Source: Flammeovirgaceae bacterium
Lineage (GTDB): Bacteria; Bacteroidota; Bacteroidia; Cytophagales; Cyclobacteriaceae
NCBI GenBank assembly: GCA_003228395.1
Contig: QIDJ01000295.1
Span: 1-5,976 of the forward strand
Length of the DNA: 5,976 bases
Direction of reading: 5' to 3'
Shown here: positions 1 through 5,563 of the stretch, one piece after another
How the letters are laid out: each line of letters starts with the position of its first letter
How positions within the stretch are numbered: position 1 is the first letter of the stretch
Notes under the pieces: generated by a model
Told to the model about the DNA's origin: nothing
Database searches by the model: none
Seen by the model: the letters and a program-made list of their open reading frames with translations, nothing else
Position numbers and translations under genes: made by a program

Positions 1-217
1 GGCTAATGACAAATTCACCGCAGATAATGACGCGCAGCGGAATTGCAGTTCCGATGAGCGCCTTATCTGGACATTTATTCTGATTCAAATTCTTCAAAAT
101 CTTCTTTGCTTCTTCTACTGTATCGCCTTGTCCATTCGCACCTGGCACTTCCGGGCAGATAGCCCAATAACCTCCTTCAGGAGTTGAATCAATAATTGCT
201 GTAAATTCTCCTTTCAT
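1..217 (-). CDS. hicB: HicB-family antitoxin-like ORF, C-terminal half atypical, cut by window edge
   Basis: Seventy-two codons are open from the ATG at 217-215 to the window edge. Residues 1-38 carry the classic HicB antitoxin pattern: FTAII near the start, then EGGYWAICPEVPGANGQG and TVEEAK. HicB proteins of this kind are small (about 70 residues) partners of the HicA mRNA-cleaving toxin, and they neutralise HicA and usually repress their own operon. From about residue 39 (ILKNLNQNKCPDKALIG) the sequence no longer resembles the usual HicB continuation (an amphipathic helix followed by an EDR...RG(I/V)P segment). In this stretch the frame runs through a strong palindrome. In the frame shifted by one base deletion near codon 38 the reading would end quickly as EDFEEFESE-stop. 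So the gene is either truncated, frameshifted or fused to foreign sequence. No hicA is seen in the 227 nt upstream; it could lie beyond the left edge. The start is supported by a good Shine-Dalgarno sequence, unlike all the other genes here. The family call is firm for the N-terminal half only. Confidence 0.6.
   Translation of the reverse strand, partial: MKGEFTAIIDSTPEGGYWAICPEVPGANGQGDTVEEAKKILKNLNQNKCPDKALIGTAIPLRVIICGEFVIS
21..69. repeat. 49-nt imperfect palindrome with integron attC-like architecture
   Basis: Outer arms CAGATAA (21-27) and TTATCTG (63-69) are perfect complements. Inside them GCGC (32-35) pairs with GCGC (58-61), and CGGAA (38-42) pairs with TTCCG (49-53) around a 6-nt loop. 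The unpaired bases are unequal on the two sides (four bases plus AG on one, ATGA plus one base on the other). Outer box, unpaired spacer, inner box and terminal stem-loop is the layout of an integron attC site. On the minus strand it follows the HicB-like N-terminus, as a cassette attC would follow its gene. Against this, the outer boxes lack the conserved AAC/GTT of attC R boxes (the 3' box reads ATTATCT on the minus strand instead of GTTRRRY). It could equally be another dispersed palindromic element. The palindrome is seen directly; its identity is inference. Confidence 0.55.
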
Positions 218-221
218 AGTT

Positions 222-227
222 ACCTCT
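222..227 (-). promoter_or_regulatory. Shine-Dalgarno of the HicB-like ORF
   Basis: The minus strand reads AGAGGT followed by AACT and the ATG, a well-placed ribosome binding site that fixes the start at 217. cinA, the E2 gene, sppA and folK have only A/T-rich leaders without such a motif. The contrast fits an acquired gene, but a single case is weak evidence. Confidence 0.6.
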
Positions 228-254
228 TTCGATTAGTTGGCATAACATCTATTC

Positions 255-271
255 TACCGCCAATAGCGGTA
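255..271. promoter_or_regulatory. Dyad TACCGC-N5-GCGGTA between hicB-like ORF and cinA, operator-like
   Basis: There is a perfect 6-bp inverted repeat around CAATA, 38 nt upstream of the HicB-like start. Antitoxins of this class commonly bind inverted repeats in their own promoter region, so this is a reasonable candidate operator. It could also be a chance dyad or act on the divergent cinA. A second, weaker dyad (GTATT-N8-AATAC) lies at 289-306. Confidence 0.35.
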
Positions 272-444
272 TAAAAACGATTTTAAGCGTATTGCACGGG
301 TAATACAATTATAAGATTAACATTTGCAAGCTATTATGAAATTTCAAAACATTCCCAGGGAGTTATATGGACACATTATTCGGTAATAAATCCATTCCTC
401 GCTAAATTCGTAGCTAATCCCAACATGAAAAATTGAAAAATAAA

Positions 445-1710
445 ATGACACATACACAGGCAGAAATCATCACCATAGGAGATGAAATTCTTTACGGACA
501 AATACTTGATACCAACTCCCAATGGATAAGCCGGCAACTGGACGACCTGGGCATTCGCGTGGTTAGAAAAGTAACGATCGGTGATAATGAAAAAGATATA
601 CTTTATGCCTTTGCCCGGGCACAGAAGCAGGCTGACCTTGTGCTGATTACGGGAGGTCTTGGCCCCACCAGCGACGACCTTACCAAACCCCTGCTGGCAA
701 AACATTTTGGCGTGGAGATAAAGCTTAATGAGCAGGCCCTGAAAGAGGTAACTGAATTATTCAGCAAATTTGGCAAGGAACTGACTCCTACAAACCGTAC
801 ACAGGCTGAACTACCCGTAAACTGTACCATGATATCAAACAAGCTTGGAAGCGCTCCGGGTATGTGGTTTGACGAAAATGATACGGTATTTGTAGCCATG
901 CCCGGCGTTCCGCACGAAATGAAAGGGATGATGACTGAAATTATTCTGCCCCGGATAAAGGATCGGTTTCATACCCGTCTTATTTATCATAAAATAATCA
1001 AAACTACCGGAATCGGCGAATCCTGGCTCTCTGATAAGATTAAATCCTGGGAAGAACAACTTCCGGATCACATCAAACTAGCCTACCTGCCAAGTATTAT
1101 GGAAGTAAAACTGCGGCTGACCGCCAGTGGGTATGACAAATCGCAACTGATTGCAGATGTGGAACAGGAAATCGGGAAATTAAAACCCCTGGCCGGTAAA
1201 TACATTTACGGATACAACAACGATACCCTTGAAAAAGTGTTGGGTGAAATGCTAAGGTCAAAAGGAAAATCCATAGCTACGGCCGAAAGCTGTACGGGTG
1301 GTTTTCTCTCGCATAAATTAACCACTGTTCCGGGAAGTTCCGACTATTTCCTGGGTGGAATTGTATCGTACAGCAACGCAATAAAAATGGCTTCTCTGGG
1401 TGTAAATAAAGAAACATTGAATAAGTACGGGGCAGTGAGCGAGCAAACCGTAAAAGAAATGGCCCGTAATGTGAGAAAAATAACCGGCGCAGACCTGGGG
1501 GTAGCCGTTAGCGGCGTGGCCGGGCCTGCGGGCGGGACGCCTGATAAACCCGTCGGTACGGTCTGGATAGCCGTTTCCGACAAAGATGAAACCCGCGCTT
1601 TTAAATTTTCATTTGTCAAAAACCGGATGGTAAATATTGAAGCATCGGCCAAAGTGGCTATGAATATGGTACGTCAAAGATTGGCTGAAAACGAAAAAGA
1701 TACCGGGTAA
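445..1710 (+). CDS. cinA: CinA-family protein: nucleotide pyrophosphatase domain plus NMN deamidase domain
   Basis: The protein has 421 residues, the usual length for two-domain CinA. The N-terminal MoCF-like domain (about residues 5-170) shows AEIITIGDEILYGQ, the signature TGGLGPTSDD (69-78) and AMPGVPHEMKGMM (151-163). In the family this half has ADP-ribose pyrophosphatase activity. A linker with TTGIGESWLSDKI follows. The C-terminal PncC-like domain (about 260-415) shows AESCTGG (280-286), GGIVSYSNAIK, YGAVSEQTV and SGVAGPAGGT (356-365). This half deamidates NMN to nicotinate mononucleotide, recycling the by-product of NAD-dependent DNA ligase. The protein is expected in the cytoplasm. All family motifs look intact. 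I chose the ATG at 445 because family members begin just before the AEIITIGDE strand. An in-frame TTG at 433 would add four residues and has no better ribosome site. A tiny ATG-AAA-AAT-TGA frame (425-436) lies just upstream. The gene name reflects competence- and damage-inducible history in other bacteria; no such link is visible here. Confidence 0.95.
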   Translation: MTHTQAEIITIGDEILYGQILDTNSQWISRQLDDLGIRVVRKVTIGDNEKDILYAFARAQKQADLVLITGGLGPTSDDLTKPLLAKHFGVEIKLNEQALKEVTELFSKFGKELTPTNRTQAELPVNCTMISNKLGSAPGMWFDENDTVFVAMPGVPHEMKGMMTEIILPRIKDRFHTRLIYHKIIKTTGIGESWLSDKIKSWEEQLPDHIKLAYLPSIMEVKLRLTASGYDKSQLIADVEQEIGKLKPLAGKYIYGYNNDTLEKVLGEMLRSKGKSIATAESCTGGFLSHKLTTVPGSSDYFLGGIVSYSNAIKMASLGVNKETLNKYGAVSEQTVKEMARNVRKITGADLGVAVSGVAGPAGGTPDKPVGTVWIAVSDKDETRAFKFSFVKNRMVNIEASAKVAMNMVRQRLAENEKDTG

Positions 1711-1715
1711 TGTAC

Positions 1716-1723
1716 TAAATTTG
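1716..1723 (+). promoter_or_regulatory. Possible Bacteroidota -7 box (TAAATTTG)
   Basis: It is an exact match to TAnnTTTG, followed by C, 6 nt after the cinA stop. If real it would start a leader of about 220 nt carrying the stem-loops before the E2 gene. No TTG (-33) lies at the expected 19-21 nt upstream, and a terminator-like hairpin lies between it and the E2 start, so support is weak. Confidence 0.25.
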
Positions 1724-1798
1724 CCTCGTTGAGTTAATAGGCTTTTAAATGGCAACAGTCTATAAACTTGTAATATAGAAAAATTGAATTCCTGTAAT

Positions 1799-1855
1799 CC
1801 CCTCCACGCAGGGGTGCAGGCCTTGCTTCGCCGTAGCGGCTACGCGAAGGCAAGG
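1799..1855. repeat. Two adjacent stem-loops in the cinA-E2 gap
   Basis: First, CCCCT (1799-1803) pairs with AGGGG (1810-1814). Second, a long stem forms from 1821-1836 and 1840-1855: CCTTGC/GCAAGG, TTCG/CGAA and CGTAG/CTACG, with one bulged base on each side and a CGG loop. This is 15 base pairs with two single-base bulges, far more than chance. No T-tract follows, so it is not a standard terminator. It may be a dispersed palindromic repeat, or a structured element in the 3' end of the cinA mRNA or the E2 leader. Confidence 0.6.
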
Positions 1856-1876
1856 GTGGGTTTATTAATAAATTTT

Positions 1877-1904
1877 ATTCGTGCCGGCAGGCACGGCAAT
1901 TTTT
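1877..1904 (+). terminator. Probable intrinsic terminator after cinA
   Basis: CGTGCC (1880-1885) and GGCACG (1890-1895) form a GC-rich 6-bp stem with a GGCA loop. ATT/AAT can extend the stem around a 2-nt bulge, and a run of T follows to 1904. It lies 170 nt past the cinA stop and 46 nt before the E2 start, so it probably insulates the two genes. If the E2 promoter lies upstream of it, it would instead sit in the leader and act as an attenuator. Confidence 0.45.
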
Positions 1905-1949
1905 CTTTGATTTTATGGACTTTATGAACCGACATAAATAATAGTTAAC

Positions 1950-3278
1950 ATGGCATTAGTTGAGATGGTGATGCCCAAAATGGGCGAAAGTATAATGGAG
2001 GCCACCATTCTTACCTGGTTAAAGAAAGAAGGTGATAAAATAGACCAGGATGAATCTGTTTTGGAGGTCGCCACCGACAAGGTAGATACCGAAGTACCTG
2101 CCACACATGGCGGAATTTTAAAAGAAATACTTGCCAAAGAAGGCGATGTGGTGGAAGTCGGTAAACCGATTGCAGTAATCAGCACGGAAGCGGAAGCGGA
2201 AACTGATACTGATACTGAAATGGAATTAAATGGACAGAAAACCGATGATCTGCCCGTGAAAGAAAAAGTAGCTGTTGAGGCATCCGCAGGCGTCATGGCA
2301 GACGCACCCGGAAAACCTTCTGTTTCCGTATCAGGAAACGGCGCCGGCAAACTTGAAAAACCGGATTCAGGCAGATTCTATTCTCCCCTGGTGTTGAATA
2401 TTGCCCGTCAGGAAAATCTTTCCATAACCGAGCTTGAATCCTTGCCCGGATCGGGTAAAGAAGGAAGAGTCACCAAAAAAGATATTCTTGCATACATCAA
2501 AACACGTTCCACCACCCCGGCGCCTCAGCCTTCGGTGAGTGCACCTGCTATGGCGTCGATCGTGAGCGGCCAGGATGAGATAATCGAGATGGACCGAATG
2601 CGGTTGATGATCGCCGAAAGAATGGTTGAATCCAAGCGCATTTCACCGCACGTAACCTCATTTGTTGAAGCGGATGTGACACGTATCGTGAAATGGAGAG
2701 ATAAGGTTAAAACGGAATATGAACGCCGTGAAGGAGAAAAACTTACCTTTACGCCCATTTTTATCGAAGCCCTGATCAAGACGCTCAAAGACTATCCGAT
2801 GGTGAATATCTCCATGGATGGCTCACGCATTATCCGGCATAAAGATATCCACATCGGACTGGCTGTTGCGCTTCCATCCGGCAACTTGATTGTTCCGGTA
2901 ATCAGAAATGCAGATCAGTTAAGCCTTACCGGACTTTCCAAACAGGTAAATGACCTCGCAAAAAGAGCCAGGGAGAACAAACTTGATCCCGATGAATTAT
3001 CAGGCGGCACGTACACCATTTCCAATGTGGGCTCGTTTGGAAATGTGATGGGTACACCTATAATCGTCCAACCCCAGGTAGCGATTATGGCCGTGGGCGC
3101 CATTACCAAAAAGCCTGCGGTAATCGAAACACCTGAAGGGGATTGGATAGGAATACGGCATAAAATGTTTTTGTCGCATTCGTATGACCACCGGGTGGTG
3201 GATGGCGCATTGGGAGGAATGTTTGTTCGAAAAGTTGCAGATTATCTGGAAAATTTCGATATTGACAGGGTTCTTTAA
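1950..3278 (+). CDS. Dihydrolipoamide acyltransferase, E2 subunit of a 2-oxo acid dehydrogenase complex
   Basis: The protein has 442 residues with the full E2 layout. The lipoyl domain (about 2-79) carries the attachment lysine K44 in ATDKVDTEV. An acidic linker rich in Ala, Glu, Asp and Thr (80-140) follows. The peripheral-subunit-binding domain (about 142-181) reads SPLVLNIARQENLS and GSGKEGRVTKKDIL. A Pro/Ala/Ser linker (about 185-205) leads to the catalytic domain (about 208-440), with GGTYTISNVGSFG and the active-site motif SYDHRVVDGA, in which H414 and D418 are the expected catalytic pair. E2 moves the acyl group from E1 via the swinging lipoyl arm to CoA and forms the core of the cytoplasmic complex. 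One lipoyl domain and the catalytic motifs suit branched-chain, pyruvate or 2-oxoglutarate complexes, so I give no gene symbol. A branched-chain or pyruvate role is my guess. No E1, E3 or lipoate ligase gene is adjacent. The start follows an A/T-rich leader without Shine-Dalgarno, and the lipoyl domain begins at once, so the start is secure. Confidence 0.95.
   Translation: MALVEMVMPKMGESIMEATILTWLKKEGDKIDQDESVLEVATDKVDTEVPATHGGILKEILAKEGDVVEVGKPIAVISTEAEAETDTDTEMELNGQKTDDLPVKEKVAVEASAGVMADAPGKPSVSVSGNGAGKLEKPDSGRFYSPLVLNIARQENLSITELESLPGSGKEGRVTKKDILAYIKTRSTTPAPQPSVSAPAMASIVSGQDEIIEMDRMRLMIAERMVESKRISPHVTSFVEADVTRIVKWRDKVKTEYERREGEKLTFTPIFIEALIKTLKDYPMVNISMDGSRIIRHKDIHIGLAVALPSGNLIVPVIRNADQLSLTGLSKQVNDLAKRARENKLDPDELSGGTYTISNVGSFGNVMGTPIIVQPQVAIMAVGAITKKPAVIETPEGDWIGIRHKMFLSHSYDHRVVDGALGGMFVRKVADYLENFDIDRVL
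2186..2218 (+). repeat. In-frame hexamer microrepeats in the E2 linker
   Basis: GGAAGC is repeated twice plus GGAA (2186-2201), followed directly by ACTGAT twice plus ACTGA (2202-2218). They encode the alternating EAEAETDTDTE tract of the flexible linker after the lipoyl domain. Hexamer units keep the frame when copy number changes, so the linker length could vary by slippage without disrupting the enzyme. Confidence 0.7.
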
Positions 3279-3312
3279 TCTGACCTGGTTAACCTTAGCT
3301 AAACCTTATGAT

Positions 3313-3340
3313 AAGCGCTCTCTAACGAGGGCGCTTTTTT
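3313..3340 (+). terminator. Strong rho-independent terminator of the E2 gene
   Basis: A 10-bp stem (3313-3322 with 3327-3336, including one T-G wobble) closes a TAAC tetraloop and runs into six T (3335-3340), 34 nt after the E2 stop. The opposite strand has no U-rich tail, so it works for the plus-strand transcript only. Confidence 0.9.
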
Positions 3341-3384
3341 CTGTTGTATGCATTGATACCTCTCTTTGACGTTTCCTGCTTTAA

Positions 3385-3424
3385 ATATCCATAAATATGC
3401 GTATATATCCATAAATATCCATAT
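3385..3424. repeat. Four tandem 10-bp AT-rich units, consensus ATATCCATAA
   Basis: The units are ATATCCATAA (3385-3394), ATATGCGTAT (3395-3404), ATATCCATAA (3405-3414) and ATATCCATAT (3415-3424). Three share the ATATCCATA core and the second is diverged. The period of 10 matches one helical turn, so any protein binding the core would sit on one face of the DNA. Function is unknown. Confidence 0.65.
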
Positions 3425-3511
3425 AAATCACTTTTTTGCTAACTAATTCAGGTCGAAGCCTGCCTTCACTGCAAAAGCTTTCGATAACCACCGTCATCCC
3501 GGCTTGCTTGT

Positions 3512-3533
3512 CCGGCATGGTTCATCCTGCCGG
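3512..3533. repeat. Inverted repeat CCGGCA-N10-TGCCGG
   Basis: Perfect 6-bp arms lie around a 10-nt spacer, within a CCCGG/CCGGG-rich stretch (3498-3540). The composition resembles dispersed intergenic palindromic repeats, but copy number in the genome cannot be seen from this window. Confidence 0.5.
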
Positions 3534-3545
3534 GTCCGGGCCGTG

Positions 3546-3636
3546 CCCAACGTAACGAAGTGAAGTTGGGTAATCTCACTAACGAGGCACCAAATTCAGC
3601 TTAATCATCAATACCGCCTTAAGAATGAGATTGCCC
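3546..3636. repeat. Nested inverted repeats of the palindrome mosaic
   Basis: CCCAAC (3546-3551) pairs with GTTGGG (3565-3570). Overlapping it, GGGTAATCTC (3568-3577) is complementary, with one mismatch, to GAGATTGCCC (3627-3636), which begins the next palindrome. The two parts could therefore fold in alternative ways. This is sequence-level observation only. Confidence 0.45.
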
Positions 3637-3662
3637 GATATCGCTAACGCGATTCGGGCAAT
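3630..3662. repeat. Near-perfect 14-bp palindrome with TAAC loop
   Basis: ATTGCCCGA (3630-3638) and ATCGC (3640-3644), separated by one bulged T, pair fully with GCGAT (3649-3653) and TCGGGCAAT (3654-3662) around a TAAC loop. It lies 36 nt past the sppA stop on the minus strand. No T-rich tail follows on either strand, so it is not a canonical terminator, although it could stabilise the 3' end of the sppA mRNA. It looks like a REP-type intergenic element. Confidence 0.65.
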
Positions 3663-3698
3663 GACGTTTGATGGTTGGGAGATTCCCCCTGAGATGCT

Positions 3699-5447
3699 TT
3701 AAAATCCCGTATGCAATTCGTAGGGCATCCGGGCCTGAACTCCCTGATAATTTTTTAATTTCTTAAGCGTTTCGAAATACGGATAAAGCTCGCCTGCTTT
3801 CGCCCTGATCAGCTTTGCCTGCACATCCTGTCCGAAATCAGCCAGCAGCTGTTCCCAGAAAGATTTTTGAACCGGATAGTACCTCAGTTTATAGTCATCT
3901 TCAATACCCGCTTTTTCGGCTGCAATACGTACTGCATCATCAAAGGTACCCAACATATCTACCAGTCCGTTTTCCAATGCCTGACTACCTGTCCATACCC
4001 TTCCTGATGCGATTTTACTGATCTCTTCCACGCTCATTCCCCTTCCTTCTGCTGCTTTGGTAATGAACGTCTCGTACCCATTTTCAGCCTGTTTCTGAAA
4101 AATGCTCTTTTCGTAATCCGTCAGCGGCCTCGATACGGTAAAAATATCGGAATATTCACCTGTTTTAACTACATCAAAGGTAATGCCCAGCTTATTCTCG
4201 AGAAATCCGCTAATATTGAAAAGAATGGAATAAATACCAATTGATCCGGTTATTGTATTGGGATAAGCGATAATGGTATCTGCAGCCATTGCCATGTAGT
4301 ATCCGCCAGACGCAGCGTAGTTCGACATGGAAGCTATTACCGGCTTGTCCTGGCTGGCTAAATATACTTCTCTCCACAGTTCATCCGAAGCAATAAAATT
4401 TCCTCCTGGCGAGTTGATACGTAAAACAATGGCCTTTACCCGGCTGCTTTTGCGCGCTTTCCGTATTTCTTTTGTAAACTTATCCGAGCCAATATTGTCT
4501 TGCTCCCCTTCGCCAAATACAATTTCGCCGGAAGCTATTATCACAGCAATACGGTTTTTTGAGCTCGATTTCTGTTCAAATGATTTCAGGTATTTGTTTA
4601 ATGTTACCAGTTTTATTTTTTTATCCTCTTCAAGGCCGGAGGTTATACGAAGCATATCCTCGATTTCGTCATAGTACCTGAGACCGTCAATAAGTTCCAA
4701 ATCAACGGCGTCTTTCACTTTCCTTACTAACAAGCCCGAAGAAATCTCATTTACAGTATTATTATCCAAGCCCCGCGACGCGGCAATGCTTTTTATTATA
4801 TGACCATAAATATCATTTACAAAGGATGCCACCTGTTCCTTATTTTCATCACTCATATCTTTTCGCACAAATGGTTCTACCGCACTCTTATAATCACCAA
4901 CCCTGAATATCTGAGGTTCAATATCCAGTTTTTCGAATGTGCCTTTAAAAAAACTCAGTGTATAAGCCAGGCCGTTGAATTCCATATCTCCCTCAGGGTG
5001 TAAAAAAACAGAATCAGCTACCGAGCAGATATAGTAGCTTCCTTCGCTCATTAAATCGGACCAGGCTATAATAAATTTACCTGAGGTTTTGAAGTCATCC
5101 AACGCATTTCGAAGCTCTTCTGCATGGCCAAATCCAGCCATAATAAATTTAGGATCAAGGTATATGCCCGTTATATTTTCGTCTTCTTTTGCATGTTGTA
5201 TGGCCTTTTTCAGGTCAAGAATGCCGGTTGCGCCCGATCCCTGGATCGAAAATCCCGCAAATGGATCTTCCTTACTGCGTTCTGCAATGGGCGTATTTAA
5301 CTGCAAATGAAGGATGGAGTTTTCGCTGACTGACGTTTTTTCAGCAGCAGTCATAATTCCTGCCAGTACAATCATAAACAGAAAACCAAGTCCTGAAAAT
5401 ATAAACAGCGCTACAAGTGTAGCCAGTACATTACGTAAAAAATTCAT
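3699..5447 (-). CDS. sppA: Signal peptide peptidase SppA, 67K-type, membrane-anchored serine protease
   Basis: The protein has 582 residues, close to the long (two-repeat) SppA class such as the E. coli enzyme. It begins with a hydrophobic segment (about residues 7-31) after two basic residues or so, which anchors it in the inner membrane with the protease domains outside the cytoplasm. The N-terminal repeat (about 45-265) contains GSYYICSVADSVFL and the GDYKSAVEPF motif with the general-base lysine K187. The C-terminal repeat (about 298-510) contains LRINSPGGN and the nucleophile serine S380 in YAASGGYYMA, then ITGSIGIYS. Together these form the Ser-Lys dyad shared between repeats in this family. 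The enzyme degrades leftover signal peptides in the membrane. Both catalytic residues and the anchor are present, so the gene looks functional. The start ATG is preceded by an A-rich leader with no Shine-Dalgarno. It is divergent from folK across 116 nt and convergent with the E2 gene. Confidence 0.95.
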   Translation of the reverse strand: MNFLRNVLATLVALFIFSGLGFLFMIVLAGIMTAAEKTSVSENSILHLQLNTPIAERSKEDPFAGFSIQGSGATGILDLKKAIQHAKEDENITGIYLDPKFIMAGFGHAEELRNALDDFKTSGKFIIAWSDLMSEGSYYICSVADSVFLHPEGDMEFNGLAYTLSFFKGTFEKLDIEPQIFRVGDYKSAVEPFVRKDMSDENKEQVASFVNDIYGHIIKSIAASRGLDNNTVNEISSGLLVRKVKDAVDLELIDGLRYYDEIEDMLRITSGLEEDKKIKLVTLNKYLKSFEQKSSSKNRIAVIIASGEIVFGEGEQDNIGSDKFTKEIRKARKSSRVKAIVLRINSPGGNFIASDELWREVYLASQDKPVIASMSNYAASGGYYMAMAADTIIAYPNTITGSIGIYSILFNISGFLENKLGITFDVVKTGEYSDIFTVSRPLTDYEKSIFQKQAENGYETFITKAAEGRGMSVEEISKIASGRVWTGSQALENGLVDMLGTFDDAVRIAAEKAGIEDDYKLRYYPVQKSFWEQLLADFGQDVQAKLIRAKAGELYPYFETLKKLKNYQGVQARMPYELHTGF

Positions 5448-5501
5448 CTTTTATTTTTATATTATTCCAAAAATAAGAGGTAAAAATCAGACCTCCACCT
5501 G

Positions 5502-5509
5502 CAAAATTA
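5502..5509 (-). promoter_or_regulatory. Candidate -7 box for sppA (TAATTTTG)
   Basis: The minus strand carries an exact TAnnTTTG match followed by C, 54 nt before the sppA start, as expected for Bacteroidota housekeeping promoters. A second exact match (TATTTTTG, 5468-5475) lies closer to the gene. Neither has a TTG at the usual 19-21 nt spacing. A GAGGT-N9-ACCTC dyad (5477-5495) sits between the two boxes. Confidence 0.35.
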
Positions 5510-5515
5510 GCGTAA

Positions 5516-5546
5516 TTGCTTTTATAATATACTTTAAATATTTTAT
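5516..5546 (+). promoter_or_regulatory. Weak candidate promoter for folK
   Basis: TTG (5516-5518) is followed after 20 nt by TATTTTAT (5539-5546), a partial match to TAnnTTTG, 17 nt before the folK start. The spacing is right but the downstream box is imperfect and the region is AT-rich, so chance is a real alternative. Confidence 0.25.
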
Positions 5547-5563
5547 TTACCCATTAATTTCTG

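Larger units (their letters stand above)
3341..3698. other. Convergent intergenic region without a gene, repeat-rich
   Basis: No plausible coding frame was found on either strand between the E2 terminator and the sppA stop. The left part (about 3383-3430) is AT-rich and built from 10-bp units. The right part (about 3490-3665) is GC-richer and packed with palindromes. No tRNA-like cloverleaf or transposase remnant was recognised. Confidence 0.7.

Noticed and set aside
433..444. TTG start for cinA at 433
   Set aside because: The ATG at 445 gives the usual CinA N-terminus, and the TTG has no Shine-Dalgarno or other support.
376..705. 109-codon minus-strand frame opposite the cinA start
   Set aside because: It lies opposite a well-supported cinA N-terminus and has no recognisable domain.
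1922..2350. 142-codon minus-strand frame opposite the E2 gene, rich in Ser, Val and Ala
   Set aside because: It is the antisense shadow of the lipoyl domain and acidic linker. Its low-complexity serine-valine run comes from the hexamer repeats on the coding strand.
3184..3369. 61-codon plus-strand frame overlapping the end of the E2 gene
   Set aside because: It is out of frame with a clear E2 C-terminus and reads through the intrinsic terminator, with no ribosome site or family resemblance.
3385..3424. CRISPR array
   Set aside because: The units are only 10 bp, directly adjoining and without unique spacers.
3630..3662. Intrinsic terminator for sppA
   Set aside because: The stem is strong, but the minus strand continues as CTCATTCTTAAGG rather than a U-tract, so it was called a palindromic repeat.
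3490..3665. Insertion sequence remnant
   Set aside because: No transposase fragment, target-site duplication or matching terminal repeats could be found; only internal palindromes are present.
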